Positions 8,483 through 16,679 of a DNA stretch of 64,000 nucleotides are shown in pieces. The position numbers and the translations under genes are program-made. The notes under the pieces were generated by a model. That model did no database searches. It was not told the origin of the DNA and saw nothing but the letters and a program-made list of their open reading frames with translations. Location: the NCBI RefSeq assembly GCF_007826885.1, contig NZ_ML675583.1, positions 110,567 through 174,566 on the forward strand, written 5' to 3'. Within the stretch, counting starts at the first letter, position 1; each line of letters starts with the position of its first letter. Origin of the DNA: Candidatus Nitrosocosmicus arcticus. GTDB lineage: Archaea > Thermoproteota > Nitrososphaeria > Nitrososphaerales > Nitrososphaeraceae.

Positions 8483-9241
8483 CTACTTATTTCTCTTTTT
8501 CTTATTATCGGCGGGTTTCTTTGAAGATTTAGAAGTTGATGTCCTAGAACTAGAGGGTGTATTTTTTGCTGTTTTGGCGGATGTCCTAGAACTAGAGGGT
8601 GTATTTTTTGCTGTTTTGGCGGATGTCCTAGAACTAGAGGGTGTATTTTTTGCTGTTTTGGTTGTAACATTTTTCTCTATTTTTAGTATTCTTTTATTCA
8701 TTTCCTTGAGTAAAGATTGAGTCTGTTTAATAGATACGGACTGCTTTTCAATAGAATTGAGACCCTTTTGTAATGGTTGAGTTACTTTTTGTATCTTTTG
8801 AATCTCTTTAAACAGTCTATCCACATTCTTATTAATGATCTCCAAGTTTTTAGTTATAGGAGTTAAATCAATATCCCTATGATCAGAACTCTTTTTCATC
8901 GTCTCCTTTCTATTTGTGCGATCTGATTTTCCCTCTTCCTCTTCATCCTCTTCATCTTCCTCCTCCTCTTCCTCCTCTTCATCCTCTTCATCCTCTTCAT
9001 CCTCTTCCTCTTCATCATCCTCTTCTAATTCTAATTCTTCTTCCTCTTCATCATCCTCTTCTAATTCTTTTTCTTCTTCTTTTTCTAATTCTTCTTTTTT
9101 ATCTTCGTTATTATCTAAATTATCAGATTTTGGAGTGTCATCATCTGGAGATAGAACGCGATCATCAGCAGCTGCTATTATTTTCTCTTTTTTATTAATA
9201 ACAATAGGAAAATATTGAATTTCTAAAGACATATCAGACAT
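8483..9241 (-). CDS. Acidic, repeat-containing coiled-coil protein
   Basis: 252 residues in three parts: a short beta-like N-terminus (LEIQYFPIVIN), a block of about 70 residues made almost entirely of Glu and Asp, and a predicted coiled coil (about residues 120-190, heptad-like NLEIINKNVDRLFKEIQKIQ). The basic Ser/Thr/Lys tail contains three copies of a 14-residue repeat, KTAKNTPSSSRTSA. The acid block next to a basic tail suggests a nucleic-acid or histone-like interaction, but I recognise no family. ATG start; it converges on ogg1 with a 21-bp gap. Confidence 0.75.
   Translation of the reverse strand: MSDMSLEIQYFPIVINKKEKIIAAADDRVLSPDDDTPKSDNLDNNEDKKEELEKEEEKELEEDDEEEEELELEEDDEEEEDEEDEEDEEEEEEEEDEEDEEEEGKSDRTNRKETMKKSSDHRDIDLTPITKNLEIINKNVDRLFKEIQKIQKVTQPLQKGLNSIEKQSVSIKQTQSLLKEMNKRILKIEKNVTTKTAKNTPSSSRTSAKTAKNTPSSSRTSAKTAKNTPSSSRTSTSKSSKKPADNKKKRNK
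8538..8663 (-). repeat. Three tandem 42-bp repeats inside a coding sequence
   Basis: Units begin at 8538, 8580 and 8622. The first two are identical and the third differs only in its last bases. Because 42 is a multiple of three, each unit adds 14 residues (KTAKNTPSSSRTSA) to the C-terminal tail of the acidic protein without shifting the frame. Confidence 0.95.
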
Positions 9242-9318
9242 ATCTATACAGTGAAATAAAATACCAAATATTAAAACTGATCTCTACAAAATATTACAAA
9301 GTAATAAAAAAATACTAG

Positions 9319-10662
9319 CTAACTTATTGGTTTCAATTCCTCCGTAAAAGTACTGTAAATAGACAATGCTTCTTCTTCGCTTTTCGCTCCCACAATCGTG
9401 GCAGCTCCACTGGTAAGGAAGCTAATAAGTAGTTGATTTTGAAAGGACACTGTTACGCCCAAATTGCCTTTTGATTTCAATATATATCCATTAGATTCGG
9501 CGATTTTCAAAATGTTTGATAAATCAACCTCGTTTGTAATTTGGGCCGGGGTAACAGTATACGTTCTCTTGCCTCGATCTCTTCCACATAATTCTTCTAC
9601 CATTATAGATGGTATTTTGATATCTTTTTGTTCAACATGTAATCCACAGGAAGGACATTCATCATGTCTATTCATTTGAATTTTATCAAAAACTAAATCA
9701 TTTAGATCTACGTATAATAATTTATTGACTAATGATGGTTGCTGTCCAATTGCGATTTTTACTGCTTCAGATACCTGAATTCCCGACACAAGATAAAGAA
9801 TTGACGGATGTACTCCCTCAGTGCTACAAGTTGGCATTTCATCCTCAGACAATTCAGGAAAGATGCATCTAAGACAAGCACTCTGATGGGGGAGAATAGT
9901 ACAGACTGAACCAACCATTCCAAGAGCTCCAGCATAAATAAAGGGTATGCCTAGTCTTAAGCAAGCATCGTTTAGAGCATATCTAGCATCGATACTATCC
10001 AAAGCATCAATAACTATGTCATATCCTTTAATAATTTTTTCAGCGGTAAATTTAGTAACAGAAATAGGAATAGCTTCTATTTTAACACTAGGATTCATTT
10101 TCTGTAAACGTTCTAAGGCAGCTTCAACTTTTACCTTTCCTATATCTGCATCAGTGTACAAATGTTGTCTGTGAAGATTAGAGATCTCTATTACATCTCT
10201 GTCAACTATTCGAATCTCTCCTATTCCCATTCCAACTAATTGAGCTAAAACCGGGTTTCCTATTCCTCCTGCACCGACAACACATATTTTTGTATCTTTG
10301 AGTTTTTCCATCCCGATATAGCCAATTTCCTCGAGCATAATTTGCCTCGAATATCTCAACATATCTTGATTGGTTATTTCAGCTCCACCGGCAACTGCGG
10401 GTAGAATATAAATAGAATCGCCTTCTTTCAAAACTGAACCCATCCCTGCATTGTTAAAACGCATATTTTTTCCATTGATATAAATATTAATTAATGCTTT
10501 AGGCTTTCCATTAATGTCTATAACTCTACGTTTAAAATCATCACCCATAATACCGGATACAATGTTGAATGCTTCATCTAAAGTTGAAGCATCAATAGAC
10601 ATTTTTTTTTCTCCTGCGCCTTTGTTTAAAACTGATGGAACAACAAATTCTATTGTGGTCAA
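9319..10662 (-). CDS. MoaD/ThiS-like domain fused to MoeB/ThiF-type E1 enzyme
   Basis: 447-residue fusion. Residues 1-93 form a ubiquitin-fold MoaD-like domain ending PAVAGG (Gly92-Gly93). From about residue 97 a complete MoeB/ThiF adenylyltransferase follows: the nucleotide loop VVGAGGIGNPVLAQL, RQHLYTDADIGKVK, the Asp of DALDSIDAR, two CxxC zinc pairs (CLRC and CPSC) and a candidate catalytic Cys in PTCSTEGV. A C-terminal domain of about 80 residues is unassigned. The protein probably activates sulfur-carrier or modifier proteins for molybdopterin, thiamine or tRNA thiolation. Translation starts at TTG. Confidence 0.87.
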   Translation of the reverse strand: MTTIEFVVPSVLNKGAGEKKMSIDASTLDEAFNIVSGIMGDDFKRRVIDINGKPKALINIYINGKNMRFNNAGMGSVLKEGDSIYILPAVAGGAEITNQDMLRYSRQIMLEEIGYIGMEKLKDTKICVVGAGGIGNPVLAQLVGMGIGEIRIVDRDVIEISNLHRQHLYTDADIGKVKVEAALERLQKMNPSVKIEAIPISVTKFTAEKIIKGYDIVIDALDSIDARYALNDACLRLGIPFIYAGALGMVGSVCTILPHQSACLRCIFPELSEDEMPTCSTEGVHPSILYLVSGIQVSEAVKIAIGQQPSLVNKLLYVDLNDLVFDKIQMNRHDECPSCGLHVEQKDIKIPSIMVEELCGRDRGKRTYTVTPAQITNEVDLSNILKIAESNGYILKSKGNLGVTVSFQNQLLISFLTSGAATIVGAKSEEEALSIYSTFTEELKPIS

Positions 10663-10704
10663 TTTATAATTAACACCGTAATTTTTCGATTTATATCCGT
10701 TTGT

Positions 10705-11931
10705 TCAATGCATCATTGCGGAAACTAACCTGATATCAGGTTTTACTGAACTAGGAGTAGGAAGAAGATCAGCAATAGATTCGGTAGCTTTAAGTCCGTT
10801 ACCAGTAACATAACATACTATATTTTCGTCTTTATCGATTTTATTTTCCTCTATTAGTTTCTTTAAAACACCTACTGCCACACCACCAGCAGGTTCGGTG
10901 AATATTCCTTCGGATTTTGCAAGCAATAAAATGGCATTCTTAATTTCAGAATCAGTAACTTTCTCCCCTATTCCATTAAATTGTCTTAGACGTTTTAGTA
11001 CATATAATCCGTCACCAGGATCCCCTATTGCTAAGCTTTTTGCAACAGTCTTAGGTTTCTCCACGGGTATAATTTCATTAGATCTATTCTTATAAGCATC
11101 AACAATAGGTGCACATCCATTGGGTTGGGCAGCAATTATCCTTAAATTAGAAATATCAGAAATTAATCCTAGATTCATTATTTCTTCAAATCCCTTACAA
11201 ATGGCATTTAACATAGCTCCACTTCCTACTGGAATTACTAGCACATCAGGTACGGTCCAATTCAATTGTTCCAATACTTCAAACGCTAGTGTTTTAGAGC
11301 CTTCGACGTAATATGGTCGCATATTTATATTTACAATTCCATAACCATTAGAATCTCCAATTACTGAAGCAATCCTATTAGCATCGTCATAGGTACCATC
11401 TACCGCTACAAATTTGCCTCCATATGACAAAGCTTGTACGATTTTAACATCTTCTATGTCAGAGGGTGCGAAAATGTAACAAGGTAAATTTGCCTTTGCT
11501 GCATGAGCGGCAGTAGCAGATGCGAGATTTCCAGTAGATGCACAACCCACGGCAGATAAATTCATCTCTTTAGCTTTTGATACTGCAACCCCTGCTGGCC
11601 TATCCTTAAAAGAGAAAGTTGGATTTACAGAATCGTTTTTAATGTATAAATTTTTAAATCCGCCAAGACTATCACCCAAATTATCTGCTTTTTGCAACGG
11701 AGTGATCGAACCATTTAAACTGACTATATTTTTCTTGTCTTCTATCGGAAGAATTTCAAAATATCGCCAATAAGTTAAATCTGAACGACTTTCAAATGTA
11801 TTCTTAGTAATGGTAGTATCTATTTTATAATGGACATCTAACGGTCCAAAGCAATCCTCACAGATATATAAAAATCTTGGGGAATACTCTTTATTGCATT
11901 CTCTACATTTTAGTGCACTTATAATTCCCAT
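10705..11931 (-). CDS. thrC: Threonine synthase
   Basis: PLP enzyme making threonine from O-phosphohomoserine, 408 residues. An N-terminal zinc-ribbon-like segment (CRECNKEYSPRFLYICEDC) is followed by the PLP-lysine motif NPTFSFKDRP, the Asn/Ser-rich CASTGNLASATAAHA and a C-terminal glycine-rich VTGNGLKATE. The zinc-ribbon N-terminus is typical of archaeal ThrC. It lies 42 bp upstream of the MoaD-MoeB fusion on the same strand. Confidence 0.95.
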   Translation of the reverse strand: MGIISALKCRECNKEYSPRFLYICEDCFGPLDVHYKIDTTITKNTFESRSDLTYWRYFEILPIEDKKNIVSLNGSITPLQKADNLGDSLGGFKNLYIKNDSVNPTFSFKDRPAGVAVSKAKEMNLSAVGCASTGNLASATAAHAAKANLPCYIFAPSDIEDVKIVQALSYGGKFVAVDGTYDDANRIASVIGDSNGYGIVNINMRPYYVEGSKTLAFEVLEQLNWTVPDVLVIPVGSGAMLNAICKGFEEIMNLGLISDISNLRIIAAQPNGCAPIVDAYKNRSNEIIPVEKPKTVAKSLAIGDPGDGLYVLKRLRQFNGIGEKVTDSEIKNAILLLAKSEGIFTEPAGGVAVGVLKKLIEENKIDKDENIVCYVTGNGLKATESIADLLPTPSSVKPDIRLVSAMMH

Positions 11932-12011
11932 TATTTCTGAATACAGAAGAACAATATGATAGATAAATCTCTCTAAATAATATTTAGTATTACTTAACTA
12001 TTAGGAATCAA

Positions 12012-12356
12012 TCAGCCTAATTCATTATGAAAACATGAACGATTTCCTGTATGGCAGACTGGTTTCATAGAATTAACCAGATATAATAATGCATCAGAAT
12101 CACAATCAACCAATATTTTTTCTACTGGTTGAATATTCCCCGATTCTTCGCCTTTCATCCACAATCTATTATGAGAAGTACTCCAAAAATGGGCGTTTCC
12201 AGTTTCAACGGTTTTGGTTAAGGCGTACTTATTTGCATATCCAAGCATCAAAATATCTTTAGTTCTTATATCTTGAACCACTACAGGTATGATTCCATTT
12301 CGTTTTTCAAAATCGATTTTATCAATGGATTTTAACAACCTGAAATATTGGATCAA
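12012..12356 (-). CDS. hisI: Phosphoribosyl-AMP cyclohydrolase
   Basis: Histidine biosynthesis step opening the adenine ring of PR-AMP; 114 residues, a stand-alone HisI without the HisE part. Metal and substrate motifs are visible: FWSTSHNRLWMKGEESG, the Asp pair in VDCDSDALLY, and the C-terminal CHTGNRSCF. There is no ATG near the expected beginning, so the TTG at 12354-12356 is the best start. No other his genes are adjacent. The start region is divergent from tiaS. Confidence 0.92.
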   Translation of the reverse strand: MIQYFRLLKSIDKIDFEKRNGIIPVVVQDIRTKDILMLGYANKYALTKTVETGNAHFWSTSHNRLWMKGEESGNIQPVEKILVDCDSDALLYLVNSMKPVCHTGNRSCFHNELG

Positions 12357-12460
12357 AAAGGTATAAGAATTTTCTATCGTCCTAAAATTTACCCCTAAAT
12401 CTTTGGGGTATTTTTATTAAATAGTATGAGATACTCATTACAATAAAGACATAATTGTTA

Positions 12461-13840
12461 ATGAATAATTGGAATAAACCTAGTGACGAGAAAACTCTGC
12501 ATATAGGATTTGATGATACTGATTCAATAAATGGAAGATGTACTACCCATCTATCTTATTTAATATCAAACATGTTAATAAGAAAATTTCAGGTAGAATT
12601 TGTTGATTTTCCACTCTTAATAAGACTAAATCCCAATGTTCCTCTTAAAACTAGAGGAAATGGTGCAGTTTGTTTAAGGATAAGAGGAAGAAATTATGAA
12701 AAAATCAAAGAGGAGATCACTCATACCATAGAGAACTACTCCGAATTAGAAAACGGAGCCAATCCAGGTTTGGTTTTTTATGAAGGGAATGGCATTGGCA
12801 AAGACTTGACATCGTTTAGTGAAAGTGCTATGGATACCATATTAAGTAAACAACTAGCCATAAAAATAGCTATTAAGAATAATATGCAATTCAGTATTTT
12901 TGGAAAAGGATATGGAATTGTAGGTGCACTAGCAGCAATAGGGTGTCTTTTAGAGTCGGATCACACATTTGAAACAATTGCATACAGAAGCAAAGAAAAT
13001 ATTGGAACTAACAGAAAAACGGATGACTTTAAAGTAAAAAAATTAAGCGAGGAATCATATCCATATACCTACAATAATTTCGACATTAAAAATAATAGAA
13101 TACTTATTACTCCTCGTGGTCCTGACCCAGTGTTTTGCGGTATTAGAGGAGAAGACCCCTTAATAACCACATTATTTCTAAAAAACTTGTGTATCGAAGA
13201 AGAATTAGACGGCTATATGATATTCAGATCCAATCAAGGAACGAATTTACATCTAGTCAAAGAGAAGAGTGGAACTAACATTAAACCATATACCGCAGGA
13301 CGTATAACTTGTCAGGTTGCATCTAAACCATCCGTAATTAATGGTGGACATGTAATATTCAAAATAAAGGACGGGTTTGGTGGTATGTTACCCGTTGCGG
13401 TTTACCAACCTACAGGTCTGACAAAGATTGCAAGTATGTTAGTAATTGGAGATAGGATCGAGGTAGGATATGGTGCACATCTAAAATCAAATAATCAATT
13501 TACCCTCAACTTAGAATACCTCATAATCAAAGAATTAGCAAGAGTATATAACATTAGAAATCCCGCTTGCGAGAAGTGCTTTAAGAATATGAAATCAGAG
13601 GGAAAGAATAAAGGATATCAATGTCACATTTGTAAAACAAGAATTAGAAATAGTGGAAAAATAAAGACGGAAAAAGATAGAAAACTGAAGTCTGGTCTAT
13701 ATATTCCGGAACCTATTGCGCATCGACATCTTACCAAACCATCATCCAGATATGGTATGGAAAAGCGATTTAATAGTATGGAAATAAGTTATCTGTTAAG
13801 AAGTATAAAGTGGATAAAAGATAGCGGGGGGTTGATTTGA
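12461..13840 (+). CDS. tiaS: tRNA(Ile2) 2-agmatinylcytidine synthetase
   Basis: Attaches agmatine to C34 of tRNA-Ile(CAU) so that it reads AUA. The kinase-like N-terminus FDDTDSINGRCTTHL, the central catalytic domain, an OB-fold-like GHVIFKIKDGFGGM region and the C-terminal zinc ribbon (CEKC and CHIC) are in the TiaS order. About 459 residues. I use the ATG at 12461; a TTG lies two codons upstream. The last 19 bp overlap the 3' end of the initiator tRNA gene on the other strand. Confidence 0.92.
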   Translation: MNNWNKPSDEKTLHIGFDDTDSINGRCTTHLSYLISNMLIRKFQVEFVDFPLLIRLNPNVPLKTRGNGAVCLRIRGRNYEKIKEEITHTIENYSELENGANPGLVFYEGNGIGKDLTSFSESAMDTILSKQLAIKIAIKNNMQFSIFGKGYGIVGALAAIGCLLESDHTFETIAYRSKENIGTNRKTDDFKVKKLSEESYPYTYNNFDIKNNRILITPRGPDPVFCGIRGEDPLITTLFLKNLCIEEELDGYMIFRSNQGTNLHLVKEKSGTNIKPYTAGRITCQVASKPSVINGGHVIFKIKDGFGGMLPVAVYQPTGLTKIASMLVIGDRIEVGYGAHLKSNNQFTLNLEYLIIKELARVYNIRNPACEKCFKNMKSEGKNKGYQCHICKTRIRNSGKIKTEKDRKLKSGLYIPEPIAHRHLTKPSSRYGMEKRFNSMEISYLLRSIKWIKDSGGLI

Positions 13841-13842
13841 AC

Positions 13843-13867
13843 TTACGGCTGGCTTTATAAGCACAGA
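13843..13867 (-). other. tRNA-iMet intron in the T stem (25 nt)
   Basis: Reads TCTGTGCTTATAAAGCCAG plus CCGTAA. The BHB has central helix GCGG/CCGT (one G-T pair) with 3-nt bulges TTT and AAG, each cut after its second base. The internal hairpin is CTG.GC/GC.CAG. Removal restores the perfect T stem GGTTG/CAACC. Confidence 0.85.
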
Positions 13868-13902
13868 AACCGCTCTGCGGGTTATGAGCCCGCCGGGATA
13901 AC

Positions 13903-13919
13903 CTAGCCCCTAAAAAGGT
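13903..13919 (-). other. tRNA-iMet intron in the D loop (17 nt)
   Basis: Reads ACCTTTTTAGGGGCTAG. Central helix AGCC/GGCT is flanked by 3-nt bulges AGA and AGG, each cut after its second base. Removal gives the D loop AGCCAGGTTA with the G18-G19 pair. Confidence 0.85.
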
Positions 13920-13962
13920 CTGGCTTCCCCACCCCGCTAAATAATATTGGTAATATAAGGAG

Positions 13963-13970
13963 TATATATA
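13963..13970 (-). promoter_or_regulatory. TATA box for initiator tRNA
   Basis: The 8-base TATATATA lies 25-32 bp upstream of the tRNA 5' end, the expected archaeal TBP site spacing. Confidence 0.5.
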
Positions 13971-14377
13971 CGGTATAGATGAATGGATTGGATCGAGACC
14001 AAGCAAAAGGCAAAGAGATTCATTTCCGGTCTTTTTATTTGCAGGATTATGTCTTGTTAGTTTATGATAAGCGGATCAAAATATTTGATATTTGTGTATT
14101 CTTCTAATTACAACATACAAAATTTTGAATAAATAATACACAGTTAAGACGGTTAAAGTGTACTACAGACTAAATGTCGTGTTGCTCTTCTGAAAGATCT
14201 ATTTGATAAGATTTCATAATAAATTAATTGGTTTATCATTGTAACTTTTTCATCTTTCATGGCCAATTAATCACTACTACATCTGTTAAAGAGTAAATGA
14301 TCATCTTTAAGTCGAACATTAAGTTTTAGGTAATGAAAAAGACTGGATAAGAATAAAAAAAGAACTTAAGTTTCTAA
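13971..14377. other. Gene-free stretch between two tRNA genes
   Basis: About 400 bp between the initiator tRNA promoter and the 3' end of tRNA-Leu. No convincing coding frame, repeat or RNA fold was found. It is AT-rich with several short in-frame stops in all directions. Confidence 0.5.
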
Positions 14378-14422
14378 TGCGGGAGATGGGATTTGAACCC
14401 ACGGACCCCTAAGAGATGAGGT

Positions 14423-14440
14423 TTCTCAATTGTCCTGGTT
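14423..14440 (-). other. tRNA-Leu canonical intron at 37/38 (18 nt)
   Basis: Reads AACCAGGACAATTGAGAA. Central helix CTCA/TGAG is flanked by bulges GAA and AAA, each cut after the second base. Anticodon-loop bases pair with the intron as in classical archaeal tRNA introns. Confidence 0.85.
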
Positions 14441-14447
14441 TCTGAGC

Positions 14448-14462
14448 ATCGTGTTTCAACAT
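14448..14462 (-). other. tRNA-Leu intron in the anticodon stem, 30/31 (15 nt)
   Basis: Reads ATGTTGAAACACGAT. Central helix CGTG/CACG is flanked by 3-nt bulges AGA and ATG, each cut after the second base. The hairpin loop is eight bases. Confidence 0.83.
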
Positions 14463-14520
14463 CTCACGCCTTTGACCAGGCTTGGCAACTCCCGCATAAA
14501 ATATTTTTAAAAACCCCAAC

Positions 14521-14527
14521 ATATATT
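14521..14527 (-). promoter_or_regulatory. TATA-like element for tRNA-Leu
   Basis: AATATAT on the minus strand lies 26-32 bp upstream of the tRNA 5' end. Confidence 0.35.
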
Positions 14528-14546
14528 CTAATAAAAAATGAAAAGA

Positions 14547-15473
14547 TTATTCCATATCAGCTCCACCAACAAGATTTACGAAAATATCATCTAATGTGAT
14601 CGGAGATACAGAAAATGACAAATTATTACGAACCAAAATATCAGATATTTCCCTTAGATTATGCTCAAAAGTAAATAATCTTATAGAGTCAGAACTCATG
14701 CTAATTGTTTTCCCAAAAGAATTAATGAAGTTTTTTAAATCATAAACATTATAATCCTTTGATATGTTGATGTCAATTCTTATTTGATAATTTAGAGTAT
14801 TTCTTAAATCGTTCATGTTGCCTTTAGAAACGACTCTACCTTCATCAATAATGAATATAGAATCAGACAACATTTCGGCTTCATCCATATAATGAGTAGT
14901 TAATACAATGGTTATTCCCTTATTTTTCCAATCTTTTATAATAGACCACACCTGTCGTCGTGATACTGGATCTAAACCTATAGTAGGTTCATCCAAAAAC
15001 AGCAAAGGTGATTCAGTTGCCATGGCCATCCCAACCAATATTTTCTGTTTCATTCCTCCCGATAGATTCAATGCAGGAATATCTTTTGCAGAAAAAAGAT
15101 CAAGTCTTTGTAATATGTCAGAGGTTTTCTGCGATGCGAACTCTTTCTTTTCGCCTCGTATCCTCAACCAATTATAAATATGATCCCACGGAGTTAATGC
15201 GCGTAAAGGTCTCCCTTCCTGTGGAACTATAGAAATTTTTTGGCGTATTTTTTCTGGAGACTTGAGTATATCGTCACCGAATACTAACACCTTTCCTGAT
15301 GTGGGTAACAATTGAGTAGAACAAATACGTATAAAGGTAGTTTTTCCGGCACCATTTCTTCCCAATAACGTAGATATCTTTCCTTCTTCGATTTGTAAAG
15401 AGATATCATTTAATGCCTTTTTATTGGAATTTTTGTATATTTTACTTACATTAAAAGATTCTATTGCTACCAT
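14547..15473 (-). CDS. ABC transporter ATP-binding protein (drug/CcmA-type)
   Basis: 308-residue ATPase, probably of an exporter. Walker A is GRNGAGKTT, the signature is LNLSGGMKQK, Walker B is LLFLDEPTIGLDP, and the switch His is in LTTHYMDEAEML. The C-terminal ~85 residues match the extra domain of DrrA-like ATPases. No permease gene is adjacent on either side, so the partner is encoded elsewhere or missing. The substrate cannot be inferred. It ends just downstream of the tRNA-Leu promoter on the same strand. Confidence 0.88.
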   Translation of the reverse strand: MVAIESFNVSKIYKNSNKKALNDISLQIEEGKISTLLGRNGAGKTTFIRICSTQLLPTSGKVLVFGDDILKSPEKIRQKISIVPQEGRPLRALTPWDHIYNWLRIRGEKKEFASQKTSDILQRLDLFSAKDIPALNLSGGMKQKILVGMAMATESPLLFLDEPTIGLDPVSRRQVWSIIKDWKNKGITIVLTTHYMDEAEMLSDSIFIIDEGRVVSKGNMNDLRNTLNYQIRIDINISKDYNVYDLKNFINSFGKTISMSSDSIRLFTFEHNLREISDILVRNNLSFSVSPITLDDIFVNLVGGADME

Positions 15474-15515
15474 ATAGTATTGATCTAAATTTGTACGAAA
15501 AATAGTTTTTATAGT

Positions 15516-16637
15516 TCATTTTTTTTTGAATTCCTTTGACAAATCTTTTAATAGATTTTTTTGAGTATCATTAATCTTATCAGGCAATTTTACTTCGATT
15601 TTTACGTATTGGCTCCCTCTTCCAAATTTTCCATATCTTGGCAAACCTTTTCCTTTGATTTTAAAAACAGCATTAGCTTTGGTACAAGCAGGAATTTTCA
15701 ATTTTTCAGTTCCATCTATGGTTGGAACCCTTGTTTCCGTTCCTAATATCAAGTCAATGAATGAAACATCGTAATTATACATCAAATCGCCATCATCAAG
15801 TACTTTAAAAAGTTGATGCGGGAGTACATGTACGCGTACCAATAAATCGCCATTCATTCCACCCTGAACACTTTCTCCTTTTCCAGCAATTCTTAGTGTT
15901 ACTTCATCCTCAACACCAGAAGGTATATCGATCTTTAGGTTATTGGTTTTTCTAACTTTACCATTACCATGACAAGTATTACAAGGCTTTTCTAGTATTT
16001 TACCTTCTCCGTGGCAGGTATTACAGGTGTCTAACGAAATAAAGGTGGAAAATTGATTTTGGTTATAGACTCTGCGGGTTTGACCTTGGCCGTTACATGT
16101 CGGACAAATTTTTGGTGAAGTTCCTGGGGAAGCACCTGTCCCGGAACAAACCGAACAGTCTTCGATTGTTGGAATTTGTATCTCTTCCTTCTTACCTTTA
16201 ACTACGTCCTCTAAAGTCATGTTTACGTCATATAGTAAATCTCTGCCTCTTCTTCTTCTGTTTGAGGTTCTGGAATTGAAGCTAAAGGGATCATTGTTAA
16301 AGCCGCCGCCGCCGCCCATTCTACCAAAAATCTGTTCAAAAATGTCGCCTACATTACCAAAGCCAATATCTTTAAAAATTTCTGCGAAATTGTCTTCAGA
16401 TCCCCTAAATACTTCCTCATTACCCACATGACCATATGTATCATATCGTTTACGTTTGTCTTGATCGGATAGTACAGCATATGCTTCAGAAATTTCTTTG
16501 AATTTTTCTTCTGCTTCAGGCGATTTATTACGATCGGGGTGATATTTTAACGCAAGTTTTCTATATACAGATTTTAACTCATCCTTAGTAACAGTTTTTT
16601 GAACTCCAAGTACATCATAATAATCTCTTTTACTCAT
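15516..16637 (-). CDS. dnaJ: Chaperone DnaJ (Hsp40)
   Basis: 373 residues, type I Hsp40. The J domain holds the HPD motif ([17 protein letters not shown]), followed by a Gly/Phe-rich linker ([16 protein letters not shown]). The four zinc repeats ([32 protein letters not shown]) and two beta-barrel substrate domains follow. It stimulates the ATPase of DnaK. It is last in a grpE-dnaK-dnaJ order, 42 bp after dnaK, a bacterial-type set acquired by many mesophilic archaea. Confidence 0.97.
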   Translation of the reverse strand: MSKRDYYDVLGVQKTVTKDELKSVYRKLALKYHPDRNKSPEAEEKFKEISEAYAVLSDQDKRKRYDTYGHVGNEEVFRGSEDNFAEIFKDIGFGNVGDIFEQIFGRMGGGGGFNNDPFSFNSRTSNRRRRGRDLLYDVNMTLEDVVKGKKEEIQIPTIEDCSVCSGTGASPGTSPKICPTCNGQGQTRRVYNQNQFSTFISLDTCNTCHGEGKILEKPCNTCHGNGKVRKTNNLKIDIPSGVEDEVTLRIAGKGESVQGGMNGDLLVRVHVLPHQLFKVLDDGDLMYNYDVSFIDLILGTETRVPTIDGTEKLKIPACTKANAVFKIKGKGLPRYGKFGRGSQYVKIEVKLPDKINDTQKNLLKDLSKEFKKK

Positions 16638-16679
16638 AACAAATCACAAAAATAATTAAGTGTGGAATTATTCTCTTAA

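Larger units (their letters stand above)
13822..13938 (-). tRNA. Initiator tRNA-Met (CAT) with two predicted introns
   Basis: On the minus strand the mature tRNA assembles as acceptor AGCGGGG/CCCCGCT with A1-U72, D stem GGGA/TCCC, anticodon stem GCGGG/CCCGC with loop CTCATAA, and T stem GGTTG/CAACC with loop TTCAAAT. A1-U72 and three G-C pairs at the base of the anticodon stem mark an initiator. The folding works only after removing 17 nt from the D loop (13903-13919) and 25 nt between T-stem positions 52 and 53 (13843-13867). Anticodon bases are 13884-13886. The canonical 37/38 site is empty. Confidence 0.9.
14378..14495 (-). tRNA. tRNA-Leu (CAG) with two predicted introns
   Basis: Class II leucine tRNA: acceptor GCGGGAG/CTCCCGC, D arm GCCAAGCCTGGTCAAAGGC, 14-nt variable arm TCTCTTAGGGGTCC, T arm GTGGG/CCCAT and discriminator A. 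Removing a 15-nt intron (14448-14462, position 30/31) and an 18-nt intron (14423-14440, position 37/38) gives a perfect anticodon stem TGAGG/CCTCA with loop CTCAGAA. The anticodon CAG is at 14442-14444. Without both removals the stem cannot form, and a simple one-intron reading would misassign it as Ser(TGA). Confidence 0.88.

Noticed and set aside
8914..9218. Pro/Leu/Ser-rich plus-strand open frames
   Set aside because: They are antisense to the polyacidic codons of the acidic protein; GAA/GAG/GAT runs read backwards give Ser/Phe/Leu/Pro runs.
13822..13938. tRNA-Ile2(CAT), the TiaS substrate, next to tiaS
   Set aside because: A1-U72, the GGG/CCC base of the anticodon stem and the overall sequence identify an initiator tRNA-Met; adjacency to tiaS looks coincidental.
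14378..14495. tRNA-Ser(TGA) with one intron
   Set aside because: The GAGAT/ATCTC stem with loop GTTGAAA would leave an extra base before position 27 and only a 10-nt variable region. D arm, variable arm and discriminator A are those of tRNA-Leu, and the two-intron model gives perfect BHB motifs.
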